Below, in pieces: positions 51,826 through 61,723 of a stretch of 64,000 nt of DNA. Position 1 is the first letter of the stretch. The number at the start of each line of letters is the position of its first letter. The stretch spans positions 1 to 64,000 of the forward strand of contig CBESWG010000010.1 of NCBI GenBank assembly GCA_965533275.1, given 5' to 3'. A program made the translations under genes and the position numbers. The notes under the pieces are model-generated. The model searched no databases and was not told where the DNA came from. It was given only the letters and a program-made list of their open reading frames with translations. The stretch comes from JAUXEH01 sp965533275. Its GTDB lineage: Bacteria; Acidobacteriota; Aminicenantia; Aminicenantales; Aminicenantaceae.

Positions 51826-53631
51826 ATGAGCCAAACTCGATCAGGAAAGCTGATCAGCCCCGCAGTTGTGAGCCTCTGTCTGGCTGCAGCGCTGATGCTG
51901 GCCATGGGTGACTGCAAGGCAAACAGACCAGCACTGGATTGTACCACCTACGCTGAGGCGGATGATCCCGCGCCGGATACGACAGCGGACTGGGACGCTG
52001 TGGCTCCCGGGCTTCTGGCCTCGTTCGGCTCGGTAGACCAGCATTACTTCCGGAGTTCCATCCCGAAACTCGCCCAGCAGGATGAATGGAGCGGCACTGC
52101 CTGGCGCGGAGAGAAAGTGTCGGCTCAACTGGCCCTGTGGTCGAAGGATCCCATCTCTCAGGTGGGGTGTGAATTCTCGGAGTTCAGGGGCAGCAATGGG
52201 GAGAGCCTGCCTGCCGGGATCGCACAGGCGAGATTCGTGCGATATGTCCTGACCGATGAATTCGCGGACGGCTGCGGCTTTCGCAAACCCGAAGATTATG
52301 CCGCGTATCTGTATCCCGACGCGCTGGACAATGTCACCTGCTGGGACATGGAAGGCAGGACCTCACGCCCGGTCTGGATCACATTTCAGATCCCGGCGGC
52401 TGCAGAGCCCGGGATCTACACATCCACCCTGAGTCTTATCGCCCGTGGTCAGAAGACTCGTCCTTTCGAGCTGACATTGGAGGTGCTGCCCCGGCTTCTT
52501 CCTCCGGCAACCGAATGGCGGTTCCATCTCGACCTGTGGCAGAATCCCTATGCCGTGGCAAGATTCCATGAGGTGGAGCCCTGGTCAGAGGCCCACTGGG
52601 ATCTGTTGAGGCCCATCATGCAGATGCTGGCCGATGCCGGGCAAAAGGTCATAACCGCCTCCATCATCCAAAAACCCTGGGCCGGCCAGACCTATGATCC
52701 TTTCGAATCCATGATCGTCTGGACAAAGAAAGCGGAAGGCGGCTGGGCCTACGACTACACGGTCTTCGACAACTGGGTGGAATTCATGATGGGCCTGGGT
52801 ATCAGGAAGCAGATCAACTGCTATTCAATGATCCCCTGGACCTCCAAGTTCAGCTACTTCGATGAAGCCACCGGAGAAGAGGTCGTTGTCGAAACCCAGC
52901 CCGGATCCGCAGAATATATGAAACTCTGGACTCCGTTTCTCCAAGATTTCCGCTCCCACTTGGAAAAGAAGGGTTGGAACACCATCACCAACATCGCGAT
53001 CGACGAGCGCGGGGGCAGGGAGATGGAGCTGATGCTGCAGCTTCTCGCAGATCAGGCACCAGAATTCGGAGTAGCTCTCGCCGACAACGCAAAGACCTAC
53101 AAGATCTACCCCGACCGCATCCAGGATCTCTGTGTCGCATTCCATGCGATCATCAGCGCTGAAGACCTGGAGTTCAGAAAATCCAGAGGATTCCCCAGCA
53201 CGTACTACGTTTGCTGCTCAGATGCGTTCCCCAACACCTTCACGTTCTCCCCCCCGGCCGAGGCCCCGTTCATCAGCTGGTATGCCGCGGCAGCGGGATT
53301 CGATGGCTTCCTTCGCTGGTCCTACTGCAGCTGGGTCGAGGATCCCCTGAGAGACTCTCGCTTCCGGACCTGGCCGGCCGGCGACACCTATATCGTGTAC
53401 CCCGAGGCCAGGAGCTCGATCCGCTTCGAACGCCTGGTGGAAGGGATCCAGGACGCCGAAAAGATCCGGATCCTGCGGGAGGAACTCGGGAGAGATAGTT
53501 CAGTGGAAGCGCAGCAGAAGCTCGCACTCCTGAATGAGACGGTGGCCCGGTTCAACATTTTGAGCGAACCGGAGAACACCGAGGCCCTTCTGAATCACGG
53601 GAAAAAGATCCTGGAAGAGATCTCCCGCTAA
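51826..53631 (+). CDS. Secreted DUF4091 domain protein (glycoside-hydrolase-like)
   Basis: 601 residues with a hydrophobic N-terminal signal (about 10-28). N-terminal half is a beta-sandwich region with TAWRGEKVSAQLALWSKDPI and a WDMEGRTSRPVWITFQIP strand set. The C-terminal half is the DUF4091 TIM-barrel-like domain (HLDLWQNPYAVARFHEVEPWSEAHWDLL, MIPWTSKFSYFDE, NIAIDERG), followed by the closing FLRWSYCSWVEDPLRDSR and SSIRFERLVEGIQDAEKI. Members are predicted glycoside hydrolases, mostly unstudied. Sits between the SBBP gene and a convergent sugar porter. Cys30 (GDC) is not a proper lipobox. Confidence 0.85.
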   Translation: MSQTRSGKLISPAVVSLCLAAALMLAMGDCKANRPALDCTTYAEADDPAPDTTADWDAVAPGLLASFGSVDQHYFRSSIPKLAQQDEWSGTAWRGEKVSAQLALWSKDPISQVGCEFSEFRGSNGESLPAGIAQARFVRYVLTDEFADGCGFRKPEDYAAYLYPDALDNVTCWDMEGRTSRPVWITFQIPAAAEPGIYTSTLSLIARGQKTRPFELTLEVLPRLLPPATEWRFHLDLWQNPYAVARFHEVEPWSEAHWDLLRPIMQMLADAGQKVITASIIQKPWAGQTYDPFESMIVWTKKAEGGWAYDYTVFDNWVEFMMGLGIRKQINCYSMIPWTSKFSYFDEATGEEVVVETQPGSAEYMKLWTPFLQDFRSHLEKKGWNTITNIAIDERGGREMELMLQLLADQAPEFGVALADNAKTYKIYPDRIQDLCVAFHAIISAEDLEFRKSRGFPSTYYVCCSDAFPNTFTFSPPAEAPFISWYAAAAGFDGFLRWSYCSWVEDPLRDSRFRTWPAGDTYIVYPEARSSIRFERLVEGIQDAEKIRILREELGRDSSVEAQQKLALLNETVARFNILSEPENTEALLNHGKKILEEISR

Positions 53632-53638
53632 TTTTTTA

Positions 53639-54994
53639 CTATTCGATTCCCAATTTCTTCTGCATATCTTCCAATGATATCCCTTTTGTCTCGGGCATGA
53701 AGAAGATGACCCAGAGCAGTTGAAGGACCATCATGAACGTGTAGAAGGCGAAGATTCCCCCTCCACCAAATCTCCCTGTGATCATGGGAAATGTCTGGGA
53801 GATGAGCGCGGCGAGAATCCAATGCGTAAACGAACCCAAGGCCTGCCCTCGAGCCCGCACTCGATTGGGAAAGACCTCGCTGATAAATACCCAAATGACC
53901 GCACCCTGACCAAAGGCATGGGACGCTATAAAAAGGACCAATGCGCTCAGCACGATGGTACCGCCCGCAGCAGTGAAATCCGTGCCGAAGGTAAAAAACG
54001 CCCAGGAGGCCGTTCCCAAACTCACGATGTAGCCGATCGATCCCACGAGCATGAGTCTCTTCCTACCAAAATGATCAATAACAGCCAGGGCTAGTAGCGT
54101 AAAAAACAGGTTTGTCAGACCAATGATCACGGCCTGAAGCATGGCACTTTCTGTAGCTGCCCCAGCCATTTTAAAGATCCTGGGGGCATAGTACATGACC
54201 ACATTGATACCAGAGGTCTGATTAAAAAAGGCGATCATAAAAGCCAGCATGATCGGCTTCAAATACTTCCGGGTGTAGAAGGGTTCGTTTGCCTTGTGAT
54301 GTTCGAGATCCAATGAGGCTTTGATGGCGGCATATTCCGCATCCGCTTGAGCCCGGTCTAACTCGAGTTTGTAGAGAATCTCCCTCGCTTCCTGGTTACG
54401 CCCCCTGGCCATCAGCCAACGCGGGCTATAGGGATTGGAGAATAACAATATCAGGAAGGCTGCGGCGGGAAGCGCCTCGATACCGAACATCCAGCGCCAT
54501 TCCCGAGCGCCTAGCTTCAGAATGGAGATGAGATAGTTGGAAAGAAAAGCAGACAAAATACCCACGACAATGTTGAGTTGGGCCAGGGCAACCAGACGTC
54601 CGCGGGATTTAGCGGGTGATATCTCGGCAATATACATGGGAGAAACAACGGATGCCCCGCCCACACCCAAGCCCCCGATAAAACGAAATATCAATAGGCT
54701 GTACCAGTTCCAGGCCATTGCACTGCCCACAGCTGAGATGAAATAAAGAACGGCCAGCACCATCAGCATATTCCGCCGCCCGATCCTGTCTGTGGGCCAG
54801 CCAACTGAAATCGAGCCGATGACAGTACCTATGAGAGCACTCGCAACCGTGAATCCCAAGGCAGCATTGTTTAGATTAAACAGCCCCTGCAGGGTATCAG
54901 TTGTGCCGGAAATGACAGCTGTATCAAAACCGAAGAGAAAACCACCCAGGGCAGCAACCAGTGCGCTTCTAAGGACAAAAATGTTGTTTTTCAT
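53639..54994 (-). CDS. MFS sugar porter
   Basis: 451 residues, 12 transmembrane helices. Sugar-porter (SP) family marks: GGFLFGFDTAVISGT, DRIGRRNMLM, the RFIGGLGVGGASVVSPMYIAEI motif, ERWMFG-like WRWMFGIEALPA, SPRWLMARGR, the central FNQTSGINVVMYYAP and the closing VFPNRVRARG and PETKGISLE. It imports a hexose or pentose with protons. It ends 7 bases from the DUF4091 gene on the opposite strand and is divergent from the amidohydrolase, so there is no tight operon. Probably supplies sugar released by the nearby glycoside-hydrolase-like proteins. Confidence 0.95.
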   Translation of the reverse strand: MKNNIFVLRSALVAALGGFLFGFDTAVISGTTDTLQGLFNLNNAALGFTVASALIGTVIGSISVGWPTDRIGRRNMLMVLAVLYFISAVGSAMAWNWYSLLIFRFIGGLGVGGASVVSPMYIAEISPAKSRGRLVALAQLNIVVGILSAFLSNYLISILKLGAREWRWMFGIEALPAAAFLILLFSNPYSPRWLMARGRNQEAREILYKLELDRAQADAEYAAIKASLDLEHHKANEPFYTRKYLKPIMLAFMIAFFNQTSGINVVMYYAPRIFKMAGAATESAMLQAVIIGLTNLFFTLLALAVIDHFGRKRLMLVGSIGYIVSLGTASWAFFTFGTDFTAAGGTIVLSALVLFIASHAFGQGAVIWVFISEVFPNRVRARGQALGSFTHWILAALISQTFPMITGRFGGGGIFAFYTFMMVLQLLWVIFFMPETKGISLEDMQKKLGIE

Positions 54995-55062
54995 GCTGAG
55001 CTATGACTGGATAAGATGACTTCTTATACATTTTCGCATCTGTTAAGACAACCACACAAGTT

Positions 55063-55091
55063 TTGTATATTAGGCCAAGGTTCATTATAAT
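55063..55091 (+). promoter_or_regulatory. Possible promoter for the amidohydrolase gene
   Basis: TTGTAT (55063-55068), 17-base spacer and TATAAT (55086-55091, consensus), in an AT-rich divergent spacer, 122 bases before the ATG at 55213. Confidence 0.4.
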
Positions 55092-55212
55092 TCAGTTTTA
55101 CGCACAACATGTCCAATAAATTAAAAGGCTGGCGAGAAATGAAACATATCCTTTTCAACAATCGATCAAGCCTATACAGACCAAAAGAAAGGAAGGGACA
55201 GGTACAACAATC

Positions 55213-56910
55213 ATGAATAAAACTCGTAGGGGCATGATACTTCTGCTTTTATTGGCATTCATCTCAGCATACTGCGGAGGCAAACCTGAGGCCGACCTGG
55301 TCCTCTTCAACGGCAAGATCGTGACCGTCGACAAAGAGTTCTCGATCCATGAAGCCGTGGCGGTCAGCGGAGACCGGATCGTCTTTGTGGGAGACAAGGA
55401 CGGTGTGGCCCCATATATCGGCCACAGGACGGAAGTGATCGAGCTCGGCGGGAAACTCGTGCTGCCGGGGCTGATCGACGCACATGCGCATATGCACAAC
55501 CTCGGCGAAGAACTGTCAAACCTCGATATCTCGGGAACACCAAGTTTCCAACAGATCGTTGAGAGGGTGGCAGAGAGAGCAAAAGAGCTAGAGCCCGGAG
55601 AGTGGATCTTCGGAGGCCGCTGGGATCAGAACGATTGGGAGGAGAAGGTTTTCCCCGAACACGAAGCCCTCAGCGCGGTCAGCCCGGACAATCCGGTCTT
55701 CCTCCGCCGTGTGGACGGCAATTCCGCCTTCGTGAACCAGAAGGCGCTCGACATCGCCGGCATCACAAATGACACACCCGATCCCTTCGGCGGCGTGATC
55801 CACCGCAAGCTCGGCGGCGAGCCCTCGGGTGTCTTGATCAACAAGGCCATGAACCTGGTCAAGGACAAATTCCCTACGGAAACCGAGGCCGCATACAGTA
55901 CAAAGCTGCTCAAGGCAGTCGAGAGCAGTTTGGAGAAGGGGCTCACCGGCTGGCACGAAGCCGGGGTGAGCCCCCAGGAAATCGTACTCTATAAAAGCCT
56001 GATCGACGAGGGCCGGCTGCACATGCGGGCGTATGCCATGCTGGGAGCGCAGGAGGCTGCTCTCCTCGAGGGCAGCGCCGAGGAGATCGCCGAATACTTC
56101 AAGGAGCAGCGGATCGAGGACTACAGCGGCACCATGCTCTCTGTCCGGAGCATCAAGCTCTTCTTTGACGGAGCGCTGGGTTCGCGGGGGGCTGCATTTT
56201 TCGAACCCTATACGGACGATCCAGAGAACCGAGGCCTGCTGAGAGTGACTCCCGAATACATCACGAAGATCTCACAGGCGGCTCTGATGGCCGACATGGG
56301 CGTCAACACCCACTGCATCGGGATCCGCGGAAACCGGCTGTGCCTCGATTCCTACGAGAAGGCCTTTTTGGCTCTTCCCAAAACAGATCACCGATTCCGG
56401 ATCGAACACTCCCAGTTCGTCAGGGACGAGGACATCGCCAAGTTTGCAGAGCTGGGTGTGGTCCCGGCCATGCAGCCTACTCACTGCACATCCGACATGC
56501 GCATGGTCCCCGCTCGTGTGGGCATGGAGCGGGCCCGCGGCGGATACGCCTGGCGATCCTTCCTGGATGCGGGGCTGGTCATTCCCTGCGGCTCGGACTT
56601 CCCGGTCGAGTCGAACGATCCGATGCTCGGAATTTATGCCGCGGTCACTCGCCAGGACGCCTCAGGGAATCCGGAGGCCGGCTGGTTTCCGGAACAGCGG
56701 ATGACCATCGAGGAAGCCATCAAGGGTTTCACGATCTGGGCGGCCTACGGCGCCTTTCAGGAAGACATCCTCGGCTCCATCGAAGTCGGAAAGCTGGCGG
56801 ACTTTACAGTGCTCGACAAAGACATCCTGACTGTGGATCCTCGCGAGATCTTGACCACCAAAGCCGTGTACACGATCGTGGGCGGGAAGCTGCGCTACTC
56901 GAAGGACTAG
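55213..56910 (+). CDS. Secreted amidohydrolase (YtcJ-like, amidohydrolase family 3)
   Basis: 565 residues with a hydrophobic N-terminal segment ending ISAYC21, a marginal lipoprotein signal. The metal-dependent hydrolase core has the HxH motif in LPGLIDAHAHMHNLG, RWDQNDW, then IRGNRLCLDSYEKA, FRIEHSQF (metal-binding His) and IPCGSDFPVESNDPM (catalytic Asp). This is the YtcJ/N-substituted formamide deformylase-like group, with a small beta-sandwich formed by N- and C-termini (LVLFNGKIVTVD and ADFTVLDKDIL). Substrate unknown. It is followed 22 bases later by the YdeI-like gene. Confidence 0.9.
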   Translation: MNKTRRGMILLLLLAFISAYCGGKPEADLVLFNGKIVTVDKEFSIHEAVAVSGDRIVFVGDKDGVAPYIGHRTEVIELGGKLVLPGLIDAHAHMHNLGEELSNLDISGTPSFQQIVERVAERAKELEPGEWIFGGRWDQNDWEEKVFPEHEALSAVSPDNPVFLRRVDGNSAFVNQKALDIAGITNDTPDPFGGVIHRKLGGEPSGVLINKAMNLVKDKFPTETEAAYSTKLLKAVESSLEKGLTGWHEAGVSPQEIVLYKSLIDEGRLHMRAYAMLGAQEAALLEGSAEEIAEYFKEQRIEDYSGTMLSVRSIKLFFDGALGSRGAAFFEPYTDDPENRGLLRVTPEYITKISQAALMADMGVNTHCIGIRGNRLCLDSYEKAFLALPKTDHRFRIEHSQFVRDEDIAKFAELGVVPAMQPTHCTSDMRMVPARVGMERARGGYAWRSFLDAGLVIPCGSDFPVESNDPMLGIYAAVTRQDASGNPEAGWFPEQRMTIEEAIKGFTIWAAYGAFQEDILGSIEVGKLADFTVLDKDILTVDPREILTTKAVYTIVGGKLRYSKD

Positions 56911-56932
56911 CCAAACTACACATCTGGTTCCA

Positions 56933-57502
56933 ATGGAAGTCGGCAAAACCCTCTATGTGACCAACAGAAAAGATTGGAGGGATTGGCTTTCCCAAAACCA
57001 TACAAAAGAAAACGAGATCTGGCTGATCTACTATAGAAAATCGACCGGCAAACCTAGGATCCCCTACAACGACGCCGTGGAGGAGGCACTCTGCTTTGGC
57101 TGGATCGACAGCCAGCAAAAGGGCATCGACGAGGAACGGTTTGCCCAGCGGTTTTCTCCCAGGCGTCCCAAGAGTGCCCTCTCGGAGATGAACAGGGAAC
57201 GCATCCGCAGGCTGATCAAAGATAAGAAGATGACCTCAGCGGGATTAGAGGCAGTAGCTCACGCATTCGATCCTGTAAAAGACGAGGCAGCACCGCTCAC
57301 CATAGCGGCAGATATCCTCCAAGAACTAAAGAAAGACGAACAAGCCTGGGCAAACTTCCAGCATCTGCCCGAGGGATACAAGAGAGTCCGGATCGGTTTC
57401 ATCGAGAGCCGAAGGCGGCATGGAGAGGAGATGTTTCGGAGGAGCCTCCGGCATTTCATCAAGATGACGGCACAAAACAAGAAGTTCGGAATGGTAAAAT
57501 AG
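56933..57502 (+). CDS. YdeI/OmdA family protein
   Basis: 189 residues, soluble. The sequence has the family's WRDWLSQNHTKENEIWLIYYRKSTG opening, IPYNDAVEEALCFGWIDSQQKGIDEERFAQRFSPRRPKSALSE and a C-terminal segment (GYKRVRIGFIESRRRHGEEMFRR) typical of proteins annotated as bacteriocin-protection, YdeI/OmpD-associated. Actual biochemistry is not established. No good ribosome binding site before the ATG; it follows the amidohydrolase stop by 22 bases and may be translated with it. Confidence 0.85.
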   Translation: MEVGKTLYVTNRKDWRDWLSQNHTKENEIWLIYYRKSTGKPRIPYNDAVEEALCFGWIDSQQKGIDEERFAQRFSPRRPKSALSEMNRERIRRLIKDKKMTSAGLEAVAHAFDPVKDEAAPLTIAADILQELKKDEQAWANFQHLPEGYKRVRIGFIESRRRHGEEMFRRSLRHFIKMTAQNKKFGMVK

Positions 57503-57523
57503 GCCCAATCCGGAAGGGCAGGA

Positions 57524-58513
57524 TCAGTTCTCGAAAAAGACCGGCTGAGTGAGGGCCAGTTTTCCTTTCGAGTCCTCGATCCGGGCCCTCACATACAGTG
57601 TGTCCGAACGCTTCTTGAAGACGGGTTTCAGTGAGTCACTTTCAGATAGGATCTCACCTCCCTCTCCGATGAACGAGGTCGAATAAGACGCCCCACTTTC
57701 CGCGCGGATGCGAATTTTCACTGCGGATCGGGTGGACTTGTACGAATCCAATACCACACCTGTGCTCACGTAAAAATCCCCATTCTCCAGGGCCTTCAGG
57801 AGTGAGGGCTCAGACAGCTCGGGAGCCCGGACCATGACCCATGATTTTCCGGGATAGGTGGCGATTTTGTGCGTATCGTCTGTCCCGATCCCATAGATCA
57901 GCTTCCCGGCCGAGAGGGCGAGATCCCACATCTCCTCGGTGCCGGGATGTGTATCATCTCCCTGGTTGTTGACGGAGGGGTGGGCATTGAGGACCTCGAA
58001 AAGAACACAGTCTTTGATCCCGATCATTTCCTCCGCGCCAAAGGCCCAGGTGAAATTGGGGTGGGCCAGGACAGGCACAGCGCCTGCACTCCGGATGGCG
58101 GAGACATTGTCCTGGAGTGTGGTCTGGATGCTGTCGCCTCCCGCGGGCCCGAGCGATTCATCGTGAATACCCAAGGCCAGCAGGTGCAGAGATTTGCCCT
58201 CATAGACATCTGAGATCTCGTTCCCAGATATCAGGATGAATTCCTCATCCTGAAGATGGGCATAATCTTCGGTCTTCAGCAGAAAATTGTGATCGGTGAT
58301 GGATAAAAAATCATAGCCCTGGTCCCTGTACCACCGGATGACTCCCTCAGGCTGAGTGTCTCCGTCGGAATGGGTTGTATGTGTGTGGAGATTGCCCTTG
58401 AACCACTGGAGCGGTTCCCGGGGAGCACATCCTGATATAAAAAAGAGGGGACCAAACACAAGCATGCCCCAAACAAGGCAGCGCACAGCTGATCTAGAGA
58501 ATGACTTCGACAT
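57524..58513 (-). CDS. PHP-domain lipoprotein (CehA/McbA-type metallohydrolase)
   Basis: 329 residues. Lipobox FISGC29 ends a signal peptide. The PHP metal motif HTHTTHSDGD lies near residue 40, with SITDHN, HPNFTW and GTDDTH later, the order seen in CehA/McbA-family metallohydrolases (related to phosphoesterases and arylamidase-like enzymes). The C-terminal strand region (VKIRIRAESGASYSTSFIGEGGEI) is an added domain. Probably a periplasmic or surface hydrolase. Convergent with the YdeI-like gene. Substrate unknown. Confidence 0.85.
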   Translation of the reverse strand: MSKSFSRSAVRCLVWGMLVFGPLFFISGCAPREPLQWFKGNLHTHTTHSDGDTQPEGVIRWYRDQGYDFLSITDHNFLLKTEDYAHLQDEEFILISGNEISDVYEGKSLHLLALGIHDESLGPAGGDSIQTTLQDNVSAIRSAGAVPVLAHPNFTWAFGAEEMIGIKDCVLFEVLNAHPSVNNQGDDTHPGTEEMWDLALSAGKLIYGIGTDDTHKIATYPGKSWVMVRAPELSEPSLLKALENGDFYVSTGVVLDSYKSTRSAVKIRIRAESGASYSTSFIGEGGEILSESDSLKPVFKKRSDTLYVRARIEDSKGKLALTQPVFFEN

Positions 58514-58761
58514 CGTCCACCTGTTCGTATTTCAATGAGAGATGAGCCTATTATAAACAAAACTCAAAAGAATCCAACAGAGCTGTTCTCACCTCTATAC
58601 AGCCCTCCCCAAGAAATATATCATGGAAATAGAGAAACAAGGCCGTTCAGGCTGTGTACCTTGTTGATAGAGGATTGTGGCATAGGTCATGGCTCAAAAA
58701 CTCAGAACCATCAGTGGTTCAGGTCAGCGTGAAGATTGGCGGAGTCAAATGCAGCCACAAG

Positions 58762-60138
58762 CTAGAAACGATCCGTTCTCGGGCATTCCTGTCTCTGTCC
58801 AGTGTCATAGAGCAGAACCATCGTGGTTACACGACCAGAGGCGTCCCTGAGGAATTTCAGTCTCACATAAAACATAGCCGGATCCTGGAAACGGAAAAGG
58901 TCCCTGGACATCGGCTGCAGCACAAAAGCCCCCGCTCCTTCGCGTTGATAGGTCAGGCTCTCCTCCTCGACTGAGATGCGTCTTTCACCAAAAAGGCCAG
59001 TGTAATGAACCGTATCCTCGGGCTTGAGGACAAAAGGATTCAAGCGTGCTTCAGCATCCAGTACCGCCCATTCGATCTCCACCTTCTGCCATCTCTCAGG
59101 ATCTGCCCGGAGAGCTTTTCCTAGGGCATCGAGGTAGGCGGAATCCAAGGCTCTTCCTGCAGGAACGGAGATATCCGGCTCCACTCCCCCACCTTCCCAA
59201 TCGGTCCCGGTGACAGGATCGATGACTGTGCCGACCGGGATAGCTACACTGAGTTTGTGATCTTTGAGAGGAAAAAGGTGAGTTTTATGGGCAGCTCCCC
59301 GGGTTTTTTCTCCCACCAAAATAGCTCGACCCCGGTTTTTCAATACAAATGCAAACATTTCCCCGCCGGAAACCGTATGCTGGCTGATAAGAATATACAA
59401 GGGGATTTTAGCCAATTTCCCGGAAAAGGCAGCCGTCTGAGTCCAGAGTTCACGATCTGGACGGCCTCGATATTTTTCTGTCAGGATATGCTGAGGCGGA
59501 TCAAAAAATGGGCTGAGGAGTAACGTCACCATCTCGTCCCTTCCCCCGAAATTATCTCTGAGATCGAAAATGACCGCAGAGCAGTTCGAAATCAACTGCA
59601 GCGCTGCCCGGGCAGACTCCCCGCCAAAGTTCTCACCCTCCATCTCTACGTGAGCCAGTTCATCCAGCTCGATGCAGCCTATATTTCCAGGGAGACGGTC
59701 AACCCTTTGAAATCCGTAATTCCGGTAGGGTAATCGTTTGAGACCGAATTCTTTCTGCAATTCCTCGGCTCGAGCTCCCCCACCTCCAAAACGGCTCGTG
59801 TTAACGACTCCCAGATGAGCATCATCCTCGACGGAACGAAGATCATCGGTCAGCATCTTCGTGAATTCGTCGAGTGTCTTGGCATGATCGTAGGCATTTT
59901 CCTCAAGCCTGCGGCGGATAAGCTCTGCCATTTTTTGACCGCTGTCTGCAAACACATAATTGTTGGAGACCAGTTGAGCCACATCATCAACGATTCCTGT
60001 GATGGCACGGCTATCCAATTCTATACTTCGACCTTTGGCTTGCTGCTGTTCTGATCCAGCAGTGTGTCCTGAGACAACTATCATCCCCAGTAGACACAGT
60101 GCTGTGCCACTCAATCCCCGCCTCTTTGGTTTTTTCAT
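58762..60138 (-). CDS. Secreted S41 family peptidase (C-terminal processing / IRBP-like)
   Basis: 458 residues from ATG 60138, which follows AAGGGG; a frame to 60159 is not preferred. Signal peptide about 10-33. A helical N-terminal region (VAQLVSNNYVFADSGQKMAELI) precedes the S41 core: GCIELDELAHVEMEG, SNCSAVIFDLRDNFGGRDEMVTLL, and SQHTVSGGEMFAFVLKNRGRAILVGEKTRGAAHKTH with catalytic Ser257. The IRBP-like subgroup lacks a PDZ domain, as here. A C-terminal beta domain (about 385-458) follows. Probably hydrolyses periplasmic peptides. Divergent from the PadR gene. Confidence 0.9.
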   Translation of the reverse strand: MKKPKRRGLSGTALCLLGMIVVSGHTAGSEQQQAKGRSIELDSRAITGIVDDVAQLVSNNYVFADSGQKMAELIRRRLEENAYDHAKTLDEFTKMLTDDLRSVEDDAHLGVVNTSRFGGGGARAEELQKEFGLKRLPYRNYGFQRVDRLPGNIGCIELDELAHVEMEGENFGGESARAALQLISNCSAVIFDLRDNFGGRDEMVTLLLSPFFDPPQHILTEKYRGRPDRELWTQTAAFSGKLAKIPLYILISQHTVSGGEMFAFVLKNRGRAILVGEKTRGAAHKTHLFPLKDHKLSVAIPVGTVIDPVTGTDWEGGGVEPDISVPAGRALDSAYLDALGKALRADPERWQKVEIEWAVLDAEARLNPFVLKPEDTVHYTGLFGERRISVEEESLTYQREGAGAFVLQPMSRDLFRFQDPAMFYVRLKFLRDASGRVTTMVLLYDTGQRQECPRTDRF

Positions 60139-60347
60139 TTTTTCCCCTTCAGACTTCATTCACAGGATAAAACGTTTGAGCATGCAAAGAGGTTCTACTC
60201 CCCATTCTTTCCGTCCCGGCTATTGACCTGCCTGGCGGCACTTCAGGTGTCTCCTGCTTCAAGTGCCATGGAAAAAAGTGGTAAGCGGTTCATTACACCA
60301 CACTATTTGTTTTACTTTTTCTAACAGATAGAGAAAAAGGAGCAGAT

Positions 60348-60680
60348 ATGGACACTTTGTCACGACGGGAAGAACAGGTCCTGTTGGCCGTTTGGGAACT
60401 CCAGGACAATGCATATCTGTTAGCCATAAAAGTACATCTCTCGGAGATCTCATCCAAGGAATGGTCGGTGGGGATCATCCACAAGCCACTGCTTCAGCTG
60501 GAAAAAAAGGGCTTCATTGCCTCTTCCATAACGGAAGCCACCGCAAAAAGGGGGGGGCGCAGAAAGAAACTCTACAGGGTCACCTCCCTGGGAATCGATG
60601 AACTCAAAAACCTCAAGAGCGAACAGGATGTCATGTGGAAGAATTTTCTGAGCCGCGAGATCCTCGAGGAAGTCGAATGA
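60348..60680 (+). CDS. PadR family transcriptional regulator
   Basis: 110 residues. Winged-helix PadR pattern: SRREEQVLLAVWELQDNAYLLAIKVHL, then LQLEKKGFIASSITEATAKRGGRRKKLYRVTSLGIDEL (recognition wing). AAAAAGGAG is the ribosome binding site. The stop overlaps the ATG of the FtsX permease gene (ATGA, 60677-60680), the usual PadR plus permease unit in this kind of genome, so it probably controls that operon. Confidence 0.93.
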   Translation: MDTLSRREEQVLLAVWELQDNAYLLAIKVHLSEISSKEWSVGIIHKPLLQLEKKGFIASSITEATAKRGGRRKKLYRVTSLGIDELKNLKSEQDVMWKNFLSREILEEVE

Positions 60681-61723
60681 ATAAAAAATCACGAATATCT
60701 TCCAGGTTGGGGGAAAAACTGCTGCGTCTCTTTATGTCTTCTGATGATGCAGAATCCATTGCAGGAGACCTCGAGGAAAATTACAGCGATTTTTTTCTAT
60801 CCAGACGCCGCTTTCTGGCCTCCGGATGGTATTGGGCACAGATCCTTAAGTCAGTCCTGGGTGCAGTATCGTTTTGGTTCACCTGGAATCTCTCTCTCCT
60901 GAAGACCTACACGAAGTTCACGTGGAGAAATATCCGGAGACAGAAGATCTACTCCTTCGTCAGTATCACCGGCCTGGGTGTGGGGATGGCGGCCTGCATC
61001 CTGATCCTGCTCTGGGTACACCATGAAAGGAGTTATGACCGGTTCCACGAGAACTATGCCCGGCTCCACCGGGTCATCTTGAACAGCGGAGACGGGAAAT
61101 ACCACAGCCCCGCCACAGTGGGCCTCATCGCCGATTATTTGGAGAAGGAATACCCGGATATCGTCCTGGCATCAAATCTGGGCAGGACTGAGTACAAGCT
61201 GACCCACAGGACCCACACATTCATCAGTATTGGCTTGCTCGTGAACCCCGGCTTCCTCGAGATGTTCACCTTTCCGCTCAAGGAGGGGGATCCTCACACA
61301 GCCTTTGAAGAACCCAACAGCATGGTCATCACCGAAAAACTCGCTCACATGTTTTTTGGCGAAGGCCCTTTTCTGGGCAAAACAATTTGGGTAGAAGACC
61401 GGAATCCCTTCAAGGTCACCGGAGTTGTCGTGGATGTTCCCGCAAACTCATCCATCCAATTCGACTATCTCCTGCCTTATTTAACCCTCAGGTCGAACCG
61501 GGATCAGTGGAATTGGCGGGACACGCACGAATCCTATGTGCTGCTCCAAAAAACCAGCTCACACGAAGACGTGAGCCAAAAGATCGTGAATGTTTTCAAC
61601 GATCAAAATCAGCGAACAGAGATACAGGATCTGTCCCTCCAACCTCTGGCACGGGTCCCCTATTCGATCCGGCGGGCGGGGGGCTCATCACCTATGTCTA
61701 CCTCTTCTCCGTCATGGCGGTGA
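60677..61723 (+). CDS. FtsX-type ABC transporter permease, N-terminal part before a frameshift
   Basis: 348 codons up to the stop at 61723, but the homology to a macrolide-exporter-like permease continues in the -1 frame from about 61684. Residues 1-80 are a permease prefix domain (EKLLRLFMSSDDAESIAGDLEENYSDFFLSRRR), followed by the first transmembrane helix (YSFVSITGLGVGMAACILILLWVHHERSYDRFHENY) and a periplasmic MacB-like domain. The last in-frame residues (GGSSPMSTSSPSWR) do not belong to the family. The shift occurs in a G6 run at 61678-61683. Overlaps the PadR gene start to stop. Confidence 0.8.
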   Translation: MNKKSRISSRLGEKLLRLFMSSDDAESIAGDLEENYSDFFLSRRRFLASGWYWAQILKSVLGAVSFWFTWNLSLLKTYTKFTWRNIRRQKIYSFVSITGLGVGMAACILILLWVHHERSYDRFHENYARLHRVILNSGDGKYHSPATVGLIADYLEKEYPDIVLASNLGRTEYKLTHRTHTFISIGLLVNPGFLEMFTFPLKEGDPHTAFEEPNSMVITEKLAHMFFGEGPFLGKTIWVEDRNPFKVTGVVVDVPANSSIQFDYLLPYLTLRSNRDQWNWRDTHESYVLLQKTSSHEDVSQKIVNVFNDQNQRTEIQDLSLQPLARVPYSIRRAGGSSPMSTSSPSWR

